A DNA stretch of 64,000 nt. Source: Rhodanobacter sp. Root480 (GTDB lineage Bacteria; Pseudomonadota; Gammaproteobacteria; Xanthomonadales; Rhodanobacteraceae). Of this stretch, positions 36,108 to 46,613 are shown in pieces. The stretch covers positions 1,218,630 through 1,282,629 of the forward strand of contig NZ_LMEX01000002.1 of the NCBI RefSeq assembly GCF_001426645.1. Reading direction: 5' to 3'. Below the pieces are notes generated by a model. It worked only from the letters and a program-made list of their open reading frames with translations, had not been told where the DNA came from and ran no database searches. Both the position numbers and the translations under genes were made by a program. Within the stretch, counting starts at the first letter, position 1. Each line of letters starts with the position of its first letter.

Positions 36108-37754
36108 TCAGGCCAATGCGCTGTCCACGATGCTTTGCGCCTCGCTCAGCAGCGCCTGCAGATGCGCCTCGTCCCTGAAGCTTTCCGCATAGATCTTGTA
36201 GATCGCCTCGGTGCCGGATGGCCGCGCGGCGAACCAGCCGCTGGCGGCCACGGCCTTGATGCCGCCGATGGCCGCGCCGTTGCCGGGCGCGCGATCCAGC
36301 ACCTGCTCGATCTTCTCGCCGGCGAGCTGGTCGGTCTTCAGCTGCTCGGGCGACAGTTTGGACAATTTCGCCTTCTGCGCCGGCGTGGCCGCCGCCTCGA
36401 CGCGGTTGGCGAACGGCTTGCCCAGTTCATCGGTGAGCCGCGCATACAGCTCGCCCGGGTCCCTGCCCTCGCGGGCGGTGATCTCGGCCGACAGCAGCGC
36501 GGGTACCAGGCCATCCTTGTCGGTGACCCAGGCCGTGCCGTCGCGGCGCAGCAGCGAGGCGCCGGCGCTTTCCTCGCAGCCGAAACCCAGCGAGCCGTCG
36601 AACAGGCCCGGCGCAAACCATTTGAAACCCACCGGCACCTCGTAAAGCTGGCGACCCAGCCGCTTCGCCACGCGGTCGATCAGCGCGGTGCTGACCACCG
36701 TCTTGCCCACCGCGGCCTGCGCGTTCCACTGTGGCCGGTGCCGGAACAGGTAGTCGATCAGCACCGACAGGTAATGATTGGGTTCCAATAATCCGCTGGA
36801 ACGGGTGACGATGCCGTGGCGGTCGTGGTCGGTGTCGCAGGCGAACGCCACGTCGTAGCGGTCCTTCAGCCCGATCAGCCGCTGCATCGCGTATTTCGAC
36901 GAGGGATCCATGCGGATCTTGCCGTCCCAGTCCACGCTCATGAAGGCGAACTGCGGGTCGACCACGTCGCTGACCACGGTGAGGTCCAGCCGATAGCGCT
37001 CGGAGATCGGGCCCCAGTAGTGCACGCCGGCGCCGCCCAGCGGGTCCACGCCCATGCGGATGCCGGCGCCGCGGATCGCGTCGAAATCGATCACGTTGGC
37101 CAGGTCGGCCACGTAGTGATTGAGGTAGTCGTGCTCGTGCGTGGTGGAGGCCTTGCGCGCCTGCGCCAGCGGCATCCGCTTCACCTCGCGCAGGCCGCCT
37201 TCCAGCAGCGCGTTGGCGCGGTTCTCCACCCACTTGGTGATGTCGGTGTCGGCCGGGCCGCCGTTGCTGGGGTTGTACTTGAAGCCGCCATTGTCGGGCG
37301 GGTTGTGCGACGGCGTGATCACGATGCCGTCCGCCAGGCCGGATGTGCGGCCCCGGTTGTAGACCAGGATGGCGTGCGAGACCGCCGGCGTGGGGGTGAA
37401 CTCGCCGCCGGTGGAAACCATCGTCTCCACGCCATTGGCGGCCAGTACCTCCAGTGCATTCTCGAACGCCGGCTGCGACAGCGCGTGGGTATCGGCGCCG
37501 ATGAAGAGCGGGCCGTCGATGCCCTTGGCTTTCCGGTATTCGCAGATCGCCTGGCTGATCGCCAGGATGTGCCAGGCGTTGAAGCTGCGCTCGAACGAGC
37601 TGCCGCGATGGCCTGAGGTGCCGAACGCCACACGTTGGGCAGGTACGGAGGGATCGGGTTGCAGGTCGGTGTAGGCGGCCAGCAGCCTGGGGATGTCGAC
37701 GAGTATCGATGCGGGCGCCGGCTTGCCGGCGAGTGGGCTGATCTTCTGACTCAT
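36108..37754 (-). CDS. pgm: Phosphoglucomutase (alpha-D-glucose phosphate-specific)
   Basis: 548 residues, the usual Pgm length. Interconverts glucose 1-phosphate and glucose 6-phosphate. The N-terminal [18 protein letters not shown], the phosphoserine loop [16 protein letters not shown] (about residues 145-160), the metal loop [14 protein letters not shown], the sugar-specificity loop [13 protein letters not shown], and the phosphate-binding [13 protein letters not shown] near the C terminus are all present. It links the alpha-glucose 1-phosphate released by GH94 phosphorylases to the pentose phosphate and glycolytic genes here. Confidence 0.96.
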   Translation of the reverse strand: MSQKISPLAGKPAPASILVDIPRLLAAYTDLQPDPSVPAQRVAFGTSGHRGSSFERSFNAWHILAISQAICEYRKAKGIDGPLFIGADTHALSQPAFENALEVLAANGVETMVSTGGEFTPTPAVSHAILVYNRGRTSGLADGIVITPSHNPPDNGGFKYNPSNGGPADTDITKWVENRANALLEGGLREVKRMPLAQARKASTTHEHDYLNHYVADLANVIDFDAIRGAGIRMGVDPLGGAGVHYWGPISERYRLDLTVVSDVVDPQFAFMSVDWDGKIRMDPSSKYAMQRLIGLKDRYDVAFACDTDHDRHGIVTRSSGLLEPNHYLSVLIDYLFRHRPQWNAQAAVGKTVVSTALIDRVAKRLGRQLYEVPVGFKWFAPGLFDGSLGFGCEESAGASLLRRDGTAWVTDKDGLVPALLSAEITAREGRDPGELYARLTDELGKPFANRVEAAATPAQKAKLSKLSPEQLKTDQLAGEKIEQVLDRAPGNGAAIGGIKAVAASGWFAARPSGTEAIYKIYAESFRDEAHLQALLSEAQSIVDSALA

Positions 37755-37956
37755 GTGCTCTCGAAAACCTTGCGGTGACTTTCTTGGTCGGACGTGATGT
37801 CCGGGATTCGTGCTTCAAGGCGGTAAGTGTGATCCCTGCAGCGCGAAAGAAAAGGCAATGTGGACGGGTATGGGCTGGTGACGCCGGGGATTCGCATACG
37901 CGCTGCGACTTCTGGCCGGCCCCCGAAAAAAGCGCGACCCCGCAGCAGAATGGCTC

Positions 37957-39999
37957 CTATCGCCCGCCCGACATGGGCCCCGGCTGCCCCTGCTGGCTCA
38001 GTTGCGCATTCTGCGCCTGTATCTGTGCCATCCACTGCGTTTGCTGCCGATCGTATTGCTGCACGTCCTGCATGGTCTGGGCGATGGTCGGCGGAGGGGT
38101 CGCGATGTCCATCCGGCCGTATCCGCCGCCCAGTTGGGACGAGCCGAAGTGGATGGCGCCATCGTTGGTCCCCATCGCCGAAAGATGCTCCGGTTGCCGG
38201 ATGCCCGCCTTGTAACAGGCGGCGGTGGCCTGATGCAGCCGTTCGTTGGACGTGCCGGCAGGAAACATGTCGTGCAGCTTGTTGAACAATGCATGTTGCG
38301 GATGGTCCGGGTCGCCGAAAGGGCGCAAGGCCTGCATTCCGTCGGAGGCCTGACCTTGTTCCCGCTGGGGTTGCGCAACGCGTCGGGTGGCATCCAGCTC
38401 GCGGCGCAGGTTGCCCTCGGCCGCGTTGGTGCCCCAGAGCAGGCCGGGCGTGTTCCATTGGCCATCCATGCTGCGGGTGTAGGTGTGGCCATCCGATGCC
38501 CGCAGCGTATCCGACGGTTCGTGCAGGGCATGGGAGACGGCTTCGGGTAGATCACCGTACTGCGACCAGCCGCGTTGTTGATAGGCCGTCTGATACCGTT
38601 CGGCGATGCCCCGACGGGAGCCGGCCAGGTTGGCTTCGATGGTCTGCCGCGCGGCCTCGTCGAGCTGCGCGGCACGTGCCGCGCTGGCGTGCTCGATGTG
38701 CGTCGCGGCCATGCCATGCTCCAGCATCCGATCGGTGACCACGCGCGACCATTGCTGCGTCTGCGCATCGCGCTTCCAGGGAGCGGCGACGTGGCTGTGC
38801 GTATCGTGCGGTGCCGCTGGCTGGGTGTAGGGATCGCGCGGTTCGGCCGGATGGGCCAGCGCAAGGTTTACCGCGGCGTTGTTGGCGTGAAACGTCAGGC
38901 GATCGGCGAGTGCCGGATCGGCGCTGATCGTGCGCATCACCGGCACGGGCAGGGCGCCGTATCCCAGCGTCGGAGCCTTCGCGAGCTCGCTCGTTGGCAC
39001 CTGCCGTGTCCAGCCTTGTTGCGGCTTGTCTGGATCGTAGTTCCAGGCCACGCCGTGCGGGTCCGTCTGGCTGTAGATCTGGTGCTGGTCGTAGGCCTCG
39101 GCCAGCTTCTCGCCGCCTATCGCGCCACCCATGCCGCCGAGGCCTGCCACCAGCACATCGAACGGCCCGGATTCGATGCCGGCCGCGCCCAGCACTTGCG
39201 CACCCAGCACGGCGCCGCCCAGCGCCCCGAGATTGCGGCCGCCGAAATGCATGATTTCCGATTGGGCGCCAACGCGGTTGCCGTGCTCGCGCAGATCAGC
39301 TGCCCGTGACGCGGTGGTGGTGGCGTCGTAGGCCACGGCGGCGCCGCTCACGGCAGCGAAGCCGCGAACAGCGTTCCGCGCAACTCCGCGTTCGGCTTCC
39401 GCCGCGATGGCGGGCGTGTTGTCGACAAACCGGACAAGTTCCGGGTTGTCGAACAACTTGCGGTTGGGCACAAGCACCTGCTCGGCCCCGCCAGCTTTGG
39501 TGACCAGGCCGTCCAGCTCGGAGGTGGGCGCGACGGTGGTGATGAACACCTGCGTGGGCTCGCGTGCCGTCATGCGGTACATGCCATAGCGCGGTGCTTC
39601 GCTGCCAATGGGAAGTCCGTAGAACTGAGAAATGTTCTCGCCGGCCTCGACAGCCGCGTTGCCTGCCGATTCCCTTGCCCAATATGGTGAGAATTCGCCT
39701 GGTTCAAAACCGTCCGCGACGAATTTGACGAGCACTTCGTTGGTGCCGATGGTTTCCATGCGCGGAAGTTCGCGGCCGGACTTGAGCTGATTGACTGCGC
39801 GCTCGGTGATGAACTTGGAGTCAGTGCCCGGAGGAAACCCCTCGGCGATCTGGGACCAGTAAATAGCGCCGTCGTCGGTATCGAGATAAGTGAGCGCCGC
39901 CTTTTCGCTTATGCCTTGGGGTTTGAAGGTATTGGCCCTCAATATCTGATCTGCGTATTGCTTCTTGATGGCGTCGGAAAGGAGGCTAAGGCCGCTCAT
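37957..39999 (-). CDS. Putative type IV secretion effector (XVIPCD-like C terminus)
   Basis: 680 residues. The last ~118 residues (from DPDHPQHALFNKLHDMF at about 563) resemble XVIPCD, the C-terminal signal of Xanthomonas antibacterial T4SS effectors. It has a D-x-x-H-P opening, an S-x-x-R-L helix (TSNERLHQA), a short strand AIHF, and a Gln-rich tail (QQYDRQQTQW). The middle is Gly/Ala rich near residues 225-300. The N-terminal ~210 residues are a compact globular domain I do not recognise; it may be the toxin. The gene before it, overlapping by 4 bases, fits an immunity protein, as in X-Tfi/X-Tfe pairs. Neither VirD4 nor other T4SS genes are in the window. Confidence 0.65.
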   Translation of the reverse strand: MSGLSLLSDAIKKQYADQILRANTFKPQGISEKAALTYLDTDDGAIYWSQIAEGFPPGTDSKFITERAVNQLKSGRELPRMETIGTNEVLVKFVADGFEPGEFSPYWARESAGNAAVEAGENISQFYGLPIGSEAPRYGMYRMTAREPTQVFITTVAPTSELDGLVTKAGGAEQVLVPNRKLFDNPELVRFVDNTPAIAAEAERGVARNAVRGFAAVSGAAVAYDATTTASRAADLREHGNRVGAQSEIMHFGGRNLGALGGAVLGAQVLGAAGIESGPFDVLVAGLGGMGGAIGGEKLAEAYDQHQIYSQTDPHGVAWNYDPDKPQQGWTRQVPTSELAKAPTLGYGALPVPVMRTISADPALADRLTFHANNAAVNLALAHPAEPRDPYTQPAAPHDTHSHVAAPWKRDAQTQQWSRVVTDRMLEHGMAATHIEHASAARAAQLDEAARQTIEANLAGSRRGIAERYQTAYQQRGWSQYGDLPEAVSHALHEPSDTLRASDGHTYTRSMDGQWNTPGLLWGTNAAEGNLRRELDATRRVAQPQREQGQASDGMQALRPFGDPDHPQHALFNKLHDMFPAGTSNERLHQATAACYKAGIRQPEHLSAMGTNDGAIHFGSSQLGGGYGRMDIATPPPTIAQTMQDVQQYDRQQTQWMAQIQAQNAQLSQQGQPGPMSGGR

Positions 40000-40334
40000 C
40001 GCTTGGAACCATTACGCATGGCATCCATGCGTGCATTGATTCGAATTTCCTGCTCGGTCAATCCTCCGCGCACTTCGATTGAGAAATTGACGTAAGCCTC
40101 GTCAACACTCGGGTTCCCATAGGGAATGTAGCGACCGTCCCCAAAGTTGTATGCACCGGGAATATCCGCTCGATCCTTCGGCTCCGTTATTTTCGCTTCC
40201 TTGGCATCCTCGATCAGCGGCACCAGCGAACGCAGCAGGCTTTGCACCTCCTCGCTCTCGGGATACTGCTGCAGCACCCACTCGAGATGCTCGGCGGCGG
40301 CCTTGAGCTTGACGGGATTGATGGTCTGGGCCAT
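39996..40334 (-). CDS. Candidate immunity protein of the T4SS effector
   Basis: 112 residues, soluble, no signal peptide. A helical first half (LKAAAEHLEWVLQQY, VQSLLRSLVPLIEDAKEA) is followed by a Gly/Tyr-rich segment (YNFGDGRYIPYGNPS) and a charged tail. Its TGA overlaps the ATG of the large effector-like gene (ATGA), so the two are translationally coupled, the order used by T4SS immunity/effector pairs in Xanthomonas. The lack of a signal peptide would suit protection against a toxin acting in the cytosol. No family recognised; the role comes from context only. Confidence 0.55.
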   Translation of the reverse strand: MAQTINPVKLKAAAEHLEWVLQQYPESEEVQSLLRSLVPLIEDAKEAKITEPKDRADIPGAYNFGDGRYIPYGNPSVDEAYVNFSIEVRGGLTEQEIRINARMDAMRNGSKR

Positions 40335-40584
40335 GGCTCAACGTCCTTGAAAAGCTTGGGAGGGAAGCGTTGTTATACCGCGATCGCCGCGTAGGCATCG
40401 AGGCCGTGGTGCCCTCTCCGATGCGGGATCTGGTCGCGGCCGTCGTACGCGGAGCCTGACGCGTTCCAGCTGCGCCGGTTTAGGTGACCGTATGGCGGAT
40501 CAGCATGCCGCGCCGTGTCGAGGGCACCGGGCTGAGCATCGGGCCATCCTTGGCCGATGCCGGTCATCGTTTTGGCCGCGTGTA

Positions 40585-42231
40585 TCAGCCGCTGCTGGCG
40601 GACGTGCCGTCCCGCAATTGCCGGTAGCGGCGTATCAACGCATTGGTGGAGCTGTCGTGTGCCAATGCCGGCAGCTGGGCTGCGGTGAGTTCGGCGATGG
40701 TGGTCTTGGCCAGTTGCTTGCCCAGTTCCACGCCCCACTGGTCGAACGAGTCGATAGCCCAGATCACGCCCTGCACGAACACGCTGTGCTCGTACAGCGC
40801 GATCAGCGAGCCCAGCGCGAACGGCGTCAGCTCGGCCGCCAGCAAGGTGCTGCTGGGGCGGTTGCCGTCGAAGGTGCGGTGCGGCACCAGCGCCTCGGCG
40901 GTGCCTTCGGCACGCACTTCGTCAGCGCTCTTGCCGAACGCCAGCGCCTCGCCCTGGGCAATCAGGTTGGCGATCAGCAGATCGTGCTGGTTGCCCACCG
41001 GGTTGCGTGTCTGGCCGAAGCCGATGAAGTCGCACGGCACGATGCGCGTGCCCTGGTGGATCAGCTGGTAGAACGAGTGCTGGCCGTTGGTGCCCGGCTC
41101 GCCCCAGTAGATCGGCCCGGTGGCGTAATCCACCGCCTGGCCGTCGAGGGTGACGCTCTTGCCGTTGCTCTCCATCGTCAGCTGCTGCAGGTAGGCGGGG
41201 AAGCGCTTCAGGTACTGCTCGTACGGCAGCACCGCCACCGTGGCCGCGTCCAGGAAGTTGGTGTTCCAGATCCCCAGCAGGGCCATCGTCACCGGCAGGT
41301 TGCGTTCGAACGGCGCATCGCGGAAATGCACGTCCATCGCATGGAAACCGGCCAGCATGTCGCGGAAGTGCTTCGGCCCGATCGCCAGCATGGTGGACAG
41401 GCCGATCGCCGACTCCATCGAATAGCGACCGCCCACCCAGTCCCAGAAGCCGAACATGTTGGCGGTGTCGATGCCGAACTTCGCCACTTCGTCGGCGTTG
41501 GTGGAGACGGCCACGAAGTGCTTCGCCACCGCGCTGTCATCGCCCAGCGCCTGCACCGCCCATTGCCGCGCGGCCTGCGCATTGCTCAGCGTTTCCAGCG
41601 TGGTGAAGGTTTTCGAGCAGACGATGAACAGCGTCTCGGCCGCGTCCAGGTCGCGCACGGCCTCGGCGAAGTCGGTGCCGTCCACGTTGGAGACGAAGCG
41701 GAACACCATGTCGCGCTGGCTGAAGTCGCGTAGCGCCTCGTACGCCATCACTGGCCCGAGATCCGAGCCGCCGATGCCGATGCTGACCACGTTGCGGATG
41801 CGCTTGCCGGTATGGCCGCGCCAGCTGCCATCGCGCACCTGGTCGCTGAACGCGGCCATGCGGTCGAGCACCGCGTGCACGTCGGCTACCACGTCATGGC
41901 CGTCGAACAGAATCTGCTCGCCGGCCGGGGCGCGCAGGGCCACGTGCAGCACGGCGCGGTCTTCGGTGGTGTTGATGCGCTCGCCGGCGAACATCGCGGC
42001 GGTGCGCTGGCGCACGCCGCGGTCTTCGGCCAGCTGGCGCAGCAGGTCCATGGTGTCGGCGTTGACGCGCTGCTTGGCGTAATCGAAATACAGGCCCACG
42101 TCCTCGATCACCAGCCGCTCGCCGCGCTGCGGATCGGCGGCGAACAGCTCGCGCAGGTGGCGTGAGCCGACCTGCGCCGCGTGCTGTTTCAGCGCCAGCC
42201 ATGCAGGGCTGCGGGTGAGGTCGGCGCTCAT
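40585..42231 (-). CDS. pgi: Glucose-6-phosphate isomerase
   Basis: 548 residues from ATG 42231; the frame runs up to 42291 within tal. Interconverts glucose 6-phosphate and fructose 6-phosphate. [16 protein letters not shown] (sugar-phosphate SIS motif), the family signature region around [35 protein letters not shown], and the C-terminal signature [13 protein letters not shown] are present. The ATG overlaps the tal stop (ATGA), so it is expressed from the zwf-HAD-tal-pgi unit. Confidence 0.97.
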   Translation of the reverse strand: MSADLTRSPAWLALKQHAAQVGSRHLRELFAADPQRGERLVIEDVGLYFDYAKQRVNADTMDLLRQLAEDRGVRQRTAAMFAGERINTTEDRAVLHVALRAPAGEQILFDGHDVVADVHAVLDRMAAFSDQVRDGSWRGHTGKRIRNVVSIGIGGSDLGPVMAYEALRDFSQRDMVFRFVSNVDGTDFAEAVRDLDAAETLFIVCSKTFTTLETLSNAQAARQWAVQALGDDSAVAKHFVAVSTNADEVAKFGIDTANMFGFWDWVGGRYSMESAIGLSTMLAIGPKHFRDMLAGFHAMDVHFRDAPFERNLPVTMALLGIWNTNFLDAATVAVLPYEQYLKRFPAYLQQLTMESNGKSVTLDGQAVDYATGPIYWGEPGTNGQHSFYQLIHQGTRIVPCDFIGFGQTRNPVGNQHDLLIANLIAQGEALAFGKSADEVRAEGTAEALVPHRTFDGNRPSSTLLAAELTPFALGSLIALYEHSVFVQGVIWAIDSFDQWGVELGKQLAKTTIAELTAAQLPALAHDSSTNALIRRYRQLRDGTSASSG

Positions 42232-43316
42232 GCCTTGGCGGCGCCGAGGCTGTCCACCTTGTCCGACAGACGTCCCAGCAACTGGTGCCACGACTTCACG
42301 AACGCTTGCGCGCCATCCTGCTGCAGCTTCAGCGCCAGGGCGTCGATGTCCACGCCGGCGGCGGCGATCTTCGCCACGGTCGCGTCCGCATCGCCGCCGT
42401 TCTCCGGCATCACGCCGTTCAGTTGGCCGTGGTCAGCCAGCGCCAGCAGGGTTTTCTCCGGCATGGTGTCGATGGTGTCCGGTGCCGCCAGGGCGCTGAT
42501 GTACAGCGTGTCGGACGCGTTCGGGTCCTTGGTGCCGGTGCTGGCCACCAGCAGGCGCTGCGGCTGGGCGCCGGCGGCGGCCAGTTTCTGCCAGCGCGGC
42601 GAGGCCAGCAGTTCGCGGTAGGCGCGGTAGGTCTGCTGGATCACGGCGATGCCCAGCTTGTTGTGCAGTTCCGGCGGCAGCTGCTTGTTGCTGGCCACGT
42701 CCCAGCGGCTGACGAAGACCGACGCCACCGAGCCCACTTTCGGGTCCAGCCCGGCGGCGACGCGGCGCTCGATGCCGCGCATGTACGCCTCGGCCACGGC
42801 CAGGTACTGCTCGCGGGAGAACAGCAGGGTCACGTTGATCGGGATGCCGGCGAAAATCGCCTCCTCGATCGCCGGCACGCCCTCGGGGGTACCCGGGATC
42901 TTCACGAACAGGTTGGGGCAGTTGCCTTGGTCGTGGATCTGGCGGGCGGCCTCCAGCGAGCCGGCGGTGTCGGCGGCCAGCAGCGGGGAAACCTCCATCG
43001 ACACCCAGCCGTCGACCTGGTTGGTGGCGTCGAAAACGGGCTTGAACAGCTTGGCGGCGCGGCGCAGGTCTTCCAGCGCCAGTTCGGTGAACAGCGCCTC
43101 GCCGGACAGCCCGGCCCTGGATTTGGCCTTGATACCGTCGTCGTAGGCGTCGCCCTCGGCCATCGCCGCTTCGAAGATGCTGGGGTTGGAGGTGAGGCCG
43201 GTCACCGAGAAATCGGCGATGTAGCGGGCCAGCGTGCCGTCGTCCAGCATCGTGCGGGTGATGTTGTCCAGCCACAGACTCTGGCCGAGTTCATGCAATT
43301 GTTGTGTCGCTTTCAT
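42228..43316 (-). CDS. tal: Transaldolase (long TalB/Tal type)
   Basis: 362 residues from ATG 43316. Transfers a three-carbon dihydroxyacetone unit between sugar phosphates. [11 protein letters not shown] and [14 protein letters not shown] at the N terminus are the Tal signature 1. [20 protein letters not shown] carries the Schiff-base Lys. [13 protein letters not shown] and [12 protein letters not shown] follow. The length of about 360 fits the class found in Xanthomonads and actinobacteria. Overlaps pgi by 4 bases; 66 bases separate it from the HAD gene. Confidence 0.95.
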   Translation of the reverse strand: MKATQQLHELGQSLWLDNITRTMLDDGTLARYIADFSVTGLTSNPSIFEAAMAEGDAYDDGIKAKSRAGLSGEALFTELALEDLRRAAKLFKPVFDATNQVDGWVSMEVSPLLAADTAGSLEAARQIHDQGNCPNLFVKIPGTPEGVPAIEEAIFAGIPINVTLLFSREQYLAVAEAYMRGIERRVAAGLDPKVGSVASVFVSRWDVASNKQLPPELHNKLGIAVIQQTYRAYRELLASPRWQKLAAAGAQPQRLLVASTGTKDPNASDTLYISALAAPDTIDTMPEKTLLALADHGQLNGVMPENGGDADATVAKIAAAGVDIDALALKLQQDGAQAFVKSWHQLLGRLSDKVDSLGAAKA

Positions 43317-43382
43317 GCGGACTCCATGGTGCCTTGTTGCGGATTGATCGGATGGGGTATTCATTATGGACGTATGGACGGC

Positions 43383-44114
43383 TCAACCGGATGGCAAGCT
43401 CGTCGACGGCAAACTGATGACCGCCCCGGTGGGCAGGAAACTTCCAAGCTTACGCCCGCGCAGGTCACCGATGCACGCAATGGTGATGTCGGGGGCCGGA
43501 TCGATGGTGTCGCCGGCGGCATTCTCGGCGTAATGGCCCTGGCGCACGAACACGGTGGTCAGCCGGCTGCCCATGTGCTGTTTCATGCGCGCCAGCAGGT
43601 GCGGCTTGTCGTCCACCATCACGTAATGCGCGGCCGGGTAGCGCTGCTGCATGGCCACCAGCATGCGCTCCTTGTGCAGGTAGACCATGACGTGGCCGCC
43701 CAGCGCCTGCCACAGCCCGGAGCGGTGGATCTTGCGCGGCTGGAACACGATGTCGCCGTCGGACAGCAGCGCCGTGGGGCCCAGCGATTGCAGGTGTGCC
43801 ACCGTTTCCAGTGCCTGCGGGTACAGCCGGTCGGCGAACGGGTAATCCAGCAGCCAGCCGGACATGCTCAGCAGCTGCGGGTCGTTGTCCAGCCCGGTGC
43901 GGAAGCATTCCAGCGTGCCCAGGTAGTCGGCGTAGCCCAGCTCCTCGCGGCGCCGGTCGTAGATCGTCCAGTAGCGGTCGCGCTCAGCGGTGCCGAACAG
44001 GCGCTCCAGCTCGTCGCCCAGGTCGTCGCGAAAGCGGTCGTTGTCCAGCAGGGTATTGTCCACGTCGCACAGGAAAACGACGGCCGGGGTAGCGTCTTGG
44101 GTATCGGTCAACAT
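43383..44114 (-). CDS. HAD-superfamily hydrolase
   Basis: 243 residues. VVFLCDVDNTLLDNDRF (about 12-28) is HAD motif I with the two Asp. ALLSDGDIVFQ gives the motif II region, a Lys follows near KIHRSG, and YVMVDDKPHLLARM is motif IV with the acidic pair. A phosphatase-type activity is likely, substrate unknown. It overlaps the 3' end of zwf by 7 bases, so it belongs to the sugar operon, perhaps for sugar-phosphate repair or dephosphorylation (inferred). Confidence 0.85.
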   Translation of the reverse strand: MLTDTQDATPAVVFLCDVDNTLLDNDRFRDDLGDELERLFGTAERDRYWTIYDRRREELGYADYLGTLECFRTGLDNDPQLLSMSGWLLDYPFADRLYPQALETVAHLQSLGPTALLSDGDIVFQPRKIHRSGLWQALGGHVMVYLHKERMLVAMQQRYPAAHYVMVDDKPHLLARMKQHMGSRLTTVFVRQGHYAENAAGDTIDPAPDITIACIGDLRGRKLGSFLPTGAVISLPSTSLPSG

Positions 44115-45514
44115 GGTTCGCTGGTCTCCGCTTGCGGGTCGTGCCAGCCCTCGGCGCTGGCGACGACGTCAGCGGCGGCGGCGGGCCCCCAGGTGCCCGG
44201 TTCGTAGGGCGCGACCGGGCTTTCGTGATTCAGCACGCGGTCGACCACGGCCCAGGCCGCCTCCACACATTCATCGCTGGTGAACAGCGAGTTGTCGCCG
44301 CGGATCGCGTCGCCCAGCAGCCGCTCGTACGGCGATTTCTCCGGCGTCGTGTCGTGCCGCGCCACCAGTTCCACCGGGTTGCCGCGCATCGCCTCGCCCG
44401 GCCGCTTCACCCGCGCACCCTCGGCGATCACCACCTCGGGGCTGAGCCGGAAGCGGAAGTAGTTGGATTCCGGCGCGCGGATATCGTCGAAGATCGACAT
44501 CGGCGGCGTCTTCATGTCGACCATCACCTCGGTGGTGGTGATCGGCAGGTTCTTGCCCGCGCGGATGTAGAACGGCACCCCGGCCCAGCGCCAGGTGTCG
44601 ATATACAGGCGCAGCGCCACGAAGGTTTCCACGTCCGAATCCGGCGCCACGCCGTCGACGTCGCGGTAGCCGGTGAACTGGCCGCGCACCACGTCGGCCG
44701 GTTCCAGCGGGCGCATCGCGCGGAACAGGCGCAGCTTCTCGGCGTTGAGCGAGGCCGGGTCGTTGCCTACCGGCGCGTCCATCGCCAGCAAGGACGTCAC
44801 CTGCAGCAGGTGGTTCTGCAGCACGTCGCGGATCGCCCCCACGCTTTCATAGAACCCGCCGCGACCGTCCACGCCGAACTGCTCGGCCATGGTGATCTGC
44901 ACGCTGTCCACGTAATGGTGGTTCCACACCGGCTCGAACACGGTGTTGGCGAAACGGAAATACAGCAGGTTCTGCACCGGCTCCTTGCCCAGGTAGTGGT
45001 CGATGCGGAAGATCGACGGCTCCGGAAACACCTCGTGCAACGTGGCGTTGAGCTTGCGCGCCGAGGCCAGGTCGCGGCCGAACGGCTTCTCCACCACGAT
45101 GCGCGCCTCGTCGGCGCAACCGGCCTGTTTCAGGCCGCGCGCCACCACCCCGAACAGCGCGGGCGGTATCGCCAGGTAGTGCAGCGGCCGCTGCGCCTCG
45201 CCCAGCGCCTGTTTCAACAGCGTGAAGGTGGCCGGGTCGTTGTAGTCGCCATCGACGTATTGCAGTTTCGCCGCCAGCTTCGCGAACGTGGCCTCGTCCA
45301 GCGTGGTGCCCTGCGCCTTGGCCGCGTGCGCCAGGCTGTCGTGGGCGCGCTGGCGCAATTGCTCCAGTGTCCAACCCGAATGCGCGATGCAGATGATCGG
45401 CAGGTCCAGCCCGTCGCGCTGGATCATCGACTGCAGCGCGGGGAAGATCTTCTTGTAGGCCAGGTCGCCAGTGGCGCCAAAGAACACGAGGGCATCCGAG
45501 CGGGAAATCGGCAT
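44108..45514 (-). CDS. zwf: Glucose-6-phosphate 1-dehydrogenase
   Basis: 468 residues. Oxidises glucose 6-phosphate to 6-phosphogluconolactone, first step of the oxidative pentose phosphate route. VFFGATGDLAYKKIFPAL at the N terminus is the NADP-binding fingerprint. RIDHYLGKEPVQNLLYFRFAN-type motif (RIDHYLGKEPVQNLLYFR, His/Lys catalytic site) is near residues 165-185. IRAGKNLPITTTEV follows. First gene of zwf-HAD-tal-pgi. Its promoter must be in 45515-45690. Confidence 0.97.
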   Translation of the reverse strand: MPISRSDALVFFGATGDLAYKKIFPALQSMIQRDGLDLPIICIAHSGWTLEQLRQRAHDSLAHAAKAQGTTLDEATFAKLAAKLQYVDGDYNDPATFTLLKQALGEAQRPLHYLAIPPALFGVVARGLKQAGCADEARIVVEKPFGRDLASARKLNATLHEVFPEPSIFRIDHYLGKEPVQNLLYFRFANTVFEPVWNHHYVDSVQITMAEQFGVDGRGGFYESVGAIRDVLQNHLLQVTSLLAMDAPVGNDPASLNAEKLRLFRAMRPLEPADVVRGQFTGYRDVDGVAPDSDVETFVALRLYIDTWRWAGVPFYIRAGKNLPITTTEVMVDMKTPPMSIFDDIRAPESNYFRFRLSPEVVIAEGARVKRPGEAMRGNPVELVARHDTTPEKSPYERLLGDAIRGDNSLFTSDECVEAAWAVVDRVLNHESPVAPYEPGTWGPAAAADVVASAEGWHDPQAETSEPC

Positions 45515-45694
45515 AACGAGGAATCACTCCATGCGGGTGGGGATGCAGCCGGCCGGCTGCACGGCGCGGAAAAACGCTATCCGCCGATGGTTGCATTGTC
45601 GCGGCGACAACTCCACTACGCAGCCTGCGCGAGGCACGGTTAAGGCGGCGCATAGGGAATGGGGAATGGGGACTTGCGAAACCGCCGCTTCTGC

Positions 45695-45796
45695 CCCTCC
45701 CCCTGCTTGCGGGGGGAGGCTGGATGGGGTGACGCTTTTCGCTCCGCGTGACGAAGAGCGACCCCTCCCCAGCCCTCCCCTGCGAGCAGGGGAGGG
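45695..45796. repeat. Pair of GC-rich palindromes
   Basis: CCCTCCCCCTGCTTGCGGGGG at the left and CCCTCCCCTGCGAGCAGGGG at the right, about 70 bases apart, are each hairpins and are related in sequence. They stand between the 3' end of the membrane-protein gene and the zwf promoter. Same style as 26480-26624. Confidence 0.65.
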
Positions 45797-45807
45797 AGCC
45801 AGTTCGG

Positions 45808-46182
45808 CTATGGCGTGGCGCGAAGGCGGGCGAGCCGGTGGGTTGTCCAGGCCAGCACGCTGGCAACGGCGCCGAGGATGAACGCCCATAGCGGCATGAA
45901 GATGAAAGCCAGCGCCGAGGTGGATGAGCTGGTTCTGGCGCCGCTCCAGTCGAACAACCACGAGAGATGGAACCAGACCATGAACAGCGTGGCGACCACG
46001 GCGAACGCCACGCGTCCCCATGGCATCGCGCGGCGGCTGCGATGCCCGACCAGGAGCATGCCCAGGCCCGCCAGCATCGGCAGCGCATTCCACAGCGCGA
46101 ACCCGATGGAGTCGCCGCCCTGCACATAAACGGCCAGCGCCATCGCCAGCAGGAAGGGAGCCACCAGCAGCGTTGTTTTCAT
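45808..46182 (-). CDS. Four-helix membrane protein, unknown
   Basis: 124 residues. Hydrophobic segments lie at about 4-19, 29-46, 57-76 and 88-111, so it is an integral membrane protein. The first stretch could be a signal anchor. Arg/Pro-containing loops (HRSRRAMPWGR) follow the positive-inside rule. No family recognised. It is the last of the long minus-strand series of small genes, 28 bases after the preceding secreted-protein gene. Confidence 0.6.
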   Translation of the reverse strand: MKTTLLVAPFLLAMALAVYVQGGDSIGFALWNALPMLAGLGMLLVGHRSRRAMPWGRVAFAVVATLFMVWFHLSWLFDWSGARTSSSTSALAFIFMPLWAFILGAVASVLAWTTHRLARLRATP

Positions 46183-46210
46183 GCGTGTCTTCCGATGGTA
46201 TTGGCGTGAA

Positions 46211-46603
46211 TCAACACGTCCAGTAAGTGCGGTTCACCAGGTCGACCACTTCCGGCCCCTCGCTGCAGCCACCGGCCTCGGGGGTGGTGCTGTCCGACGC
46301 CGCCGTGCCGATGACCCACTGCCTGATCGCCACGTTCCACATCAAGGTGCCTTCGGCCACCACGCCGTGCGGAAAGATGCGGGCCTTGCCCGGGTTGATC
46401 AGCACGATGTGGTGGCCGCGGATCTTCGCCGTGAGGGAGATGCTGGGCAGGTCGGGCTGCTCCGCGAACCGGTGCCGGAACGTGTACTGGCCGGACGCTA
46501 TCGGCAGCGGTGGCGCCGAACCCGCGACAGCGGCAGACATCGCGAAAAATACGAGGACGAAAAGCGGTTTGCGCTTCGTGCCGATCCTGTCGTGCCGTGT
46601 CAT
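46211..46603 (-). CDS. Secreted hypothetical protein
   Basis: 130 residues from ATG 46603, chosen over TTG 46609 because GAGGA lies seven bases before it. A signal peptide ends after AVAGSA (about residue 30). The mature part contains beta-strand-like sequence with two cysteines (GGCSEGPEV and the C-terminal TYWTC) that could form a disulfide in the periplasm. No family recognised. Ten bases after the previous gene's stop, so cotranscribed. Confidence 0.6.
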   Translation of the reverse strand: MTRHDRIGTKRKPLFVLVFFAMSAAVAGSAPPLPIASGQYTFRHRFAEQPDLPSISLTAKIRGHHIVLINPGKARIFPHGVVAEGTLMWNVAIRQWVIGTAASDSTTPEAGGCSEGPEVVDLVNRTYWTC

Positions 46604-46613
46604 GAGCAAATCC

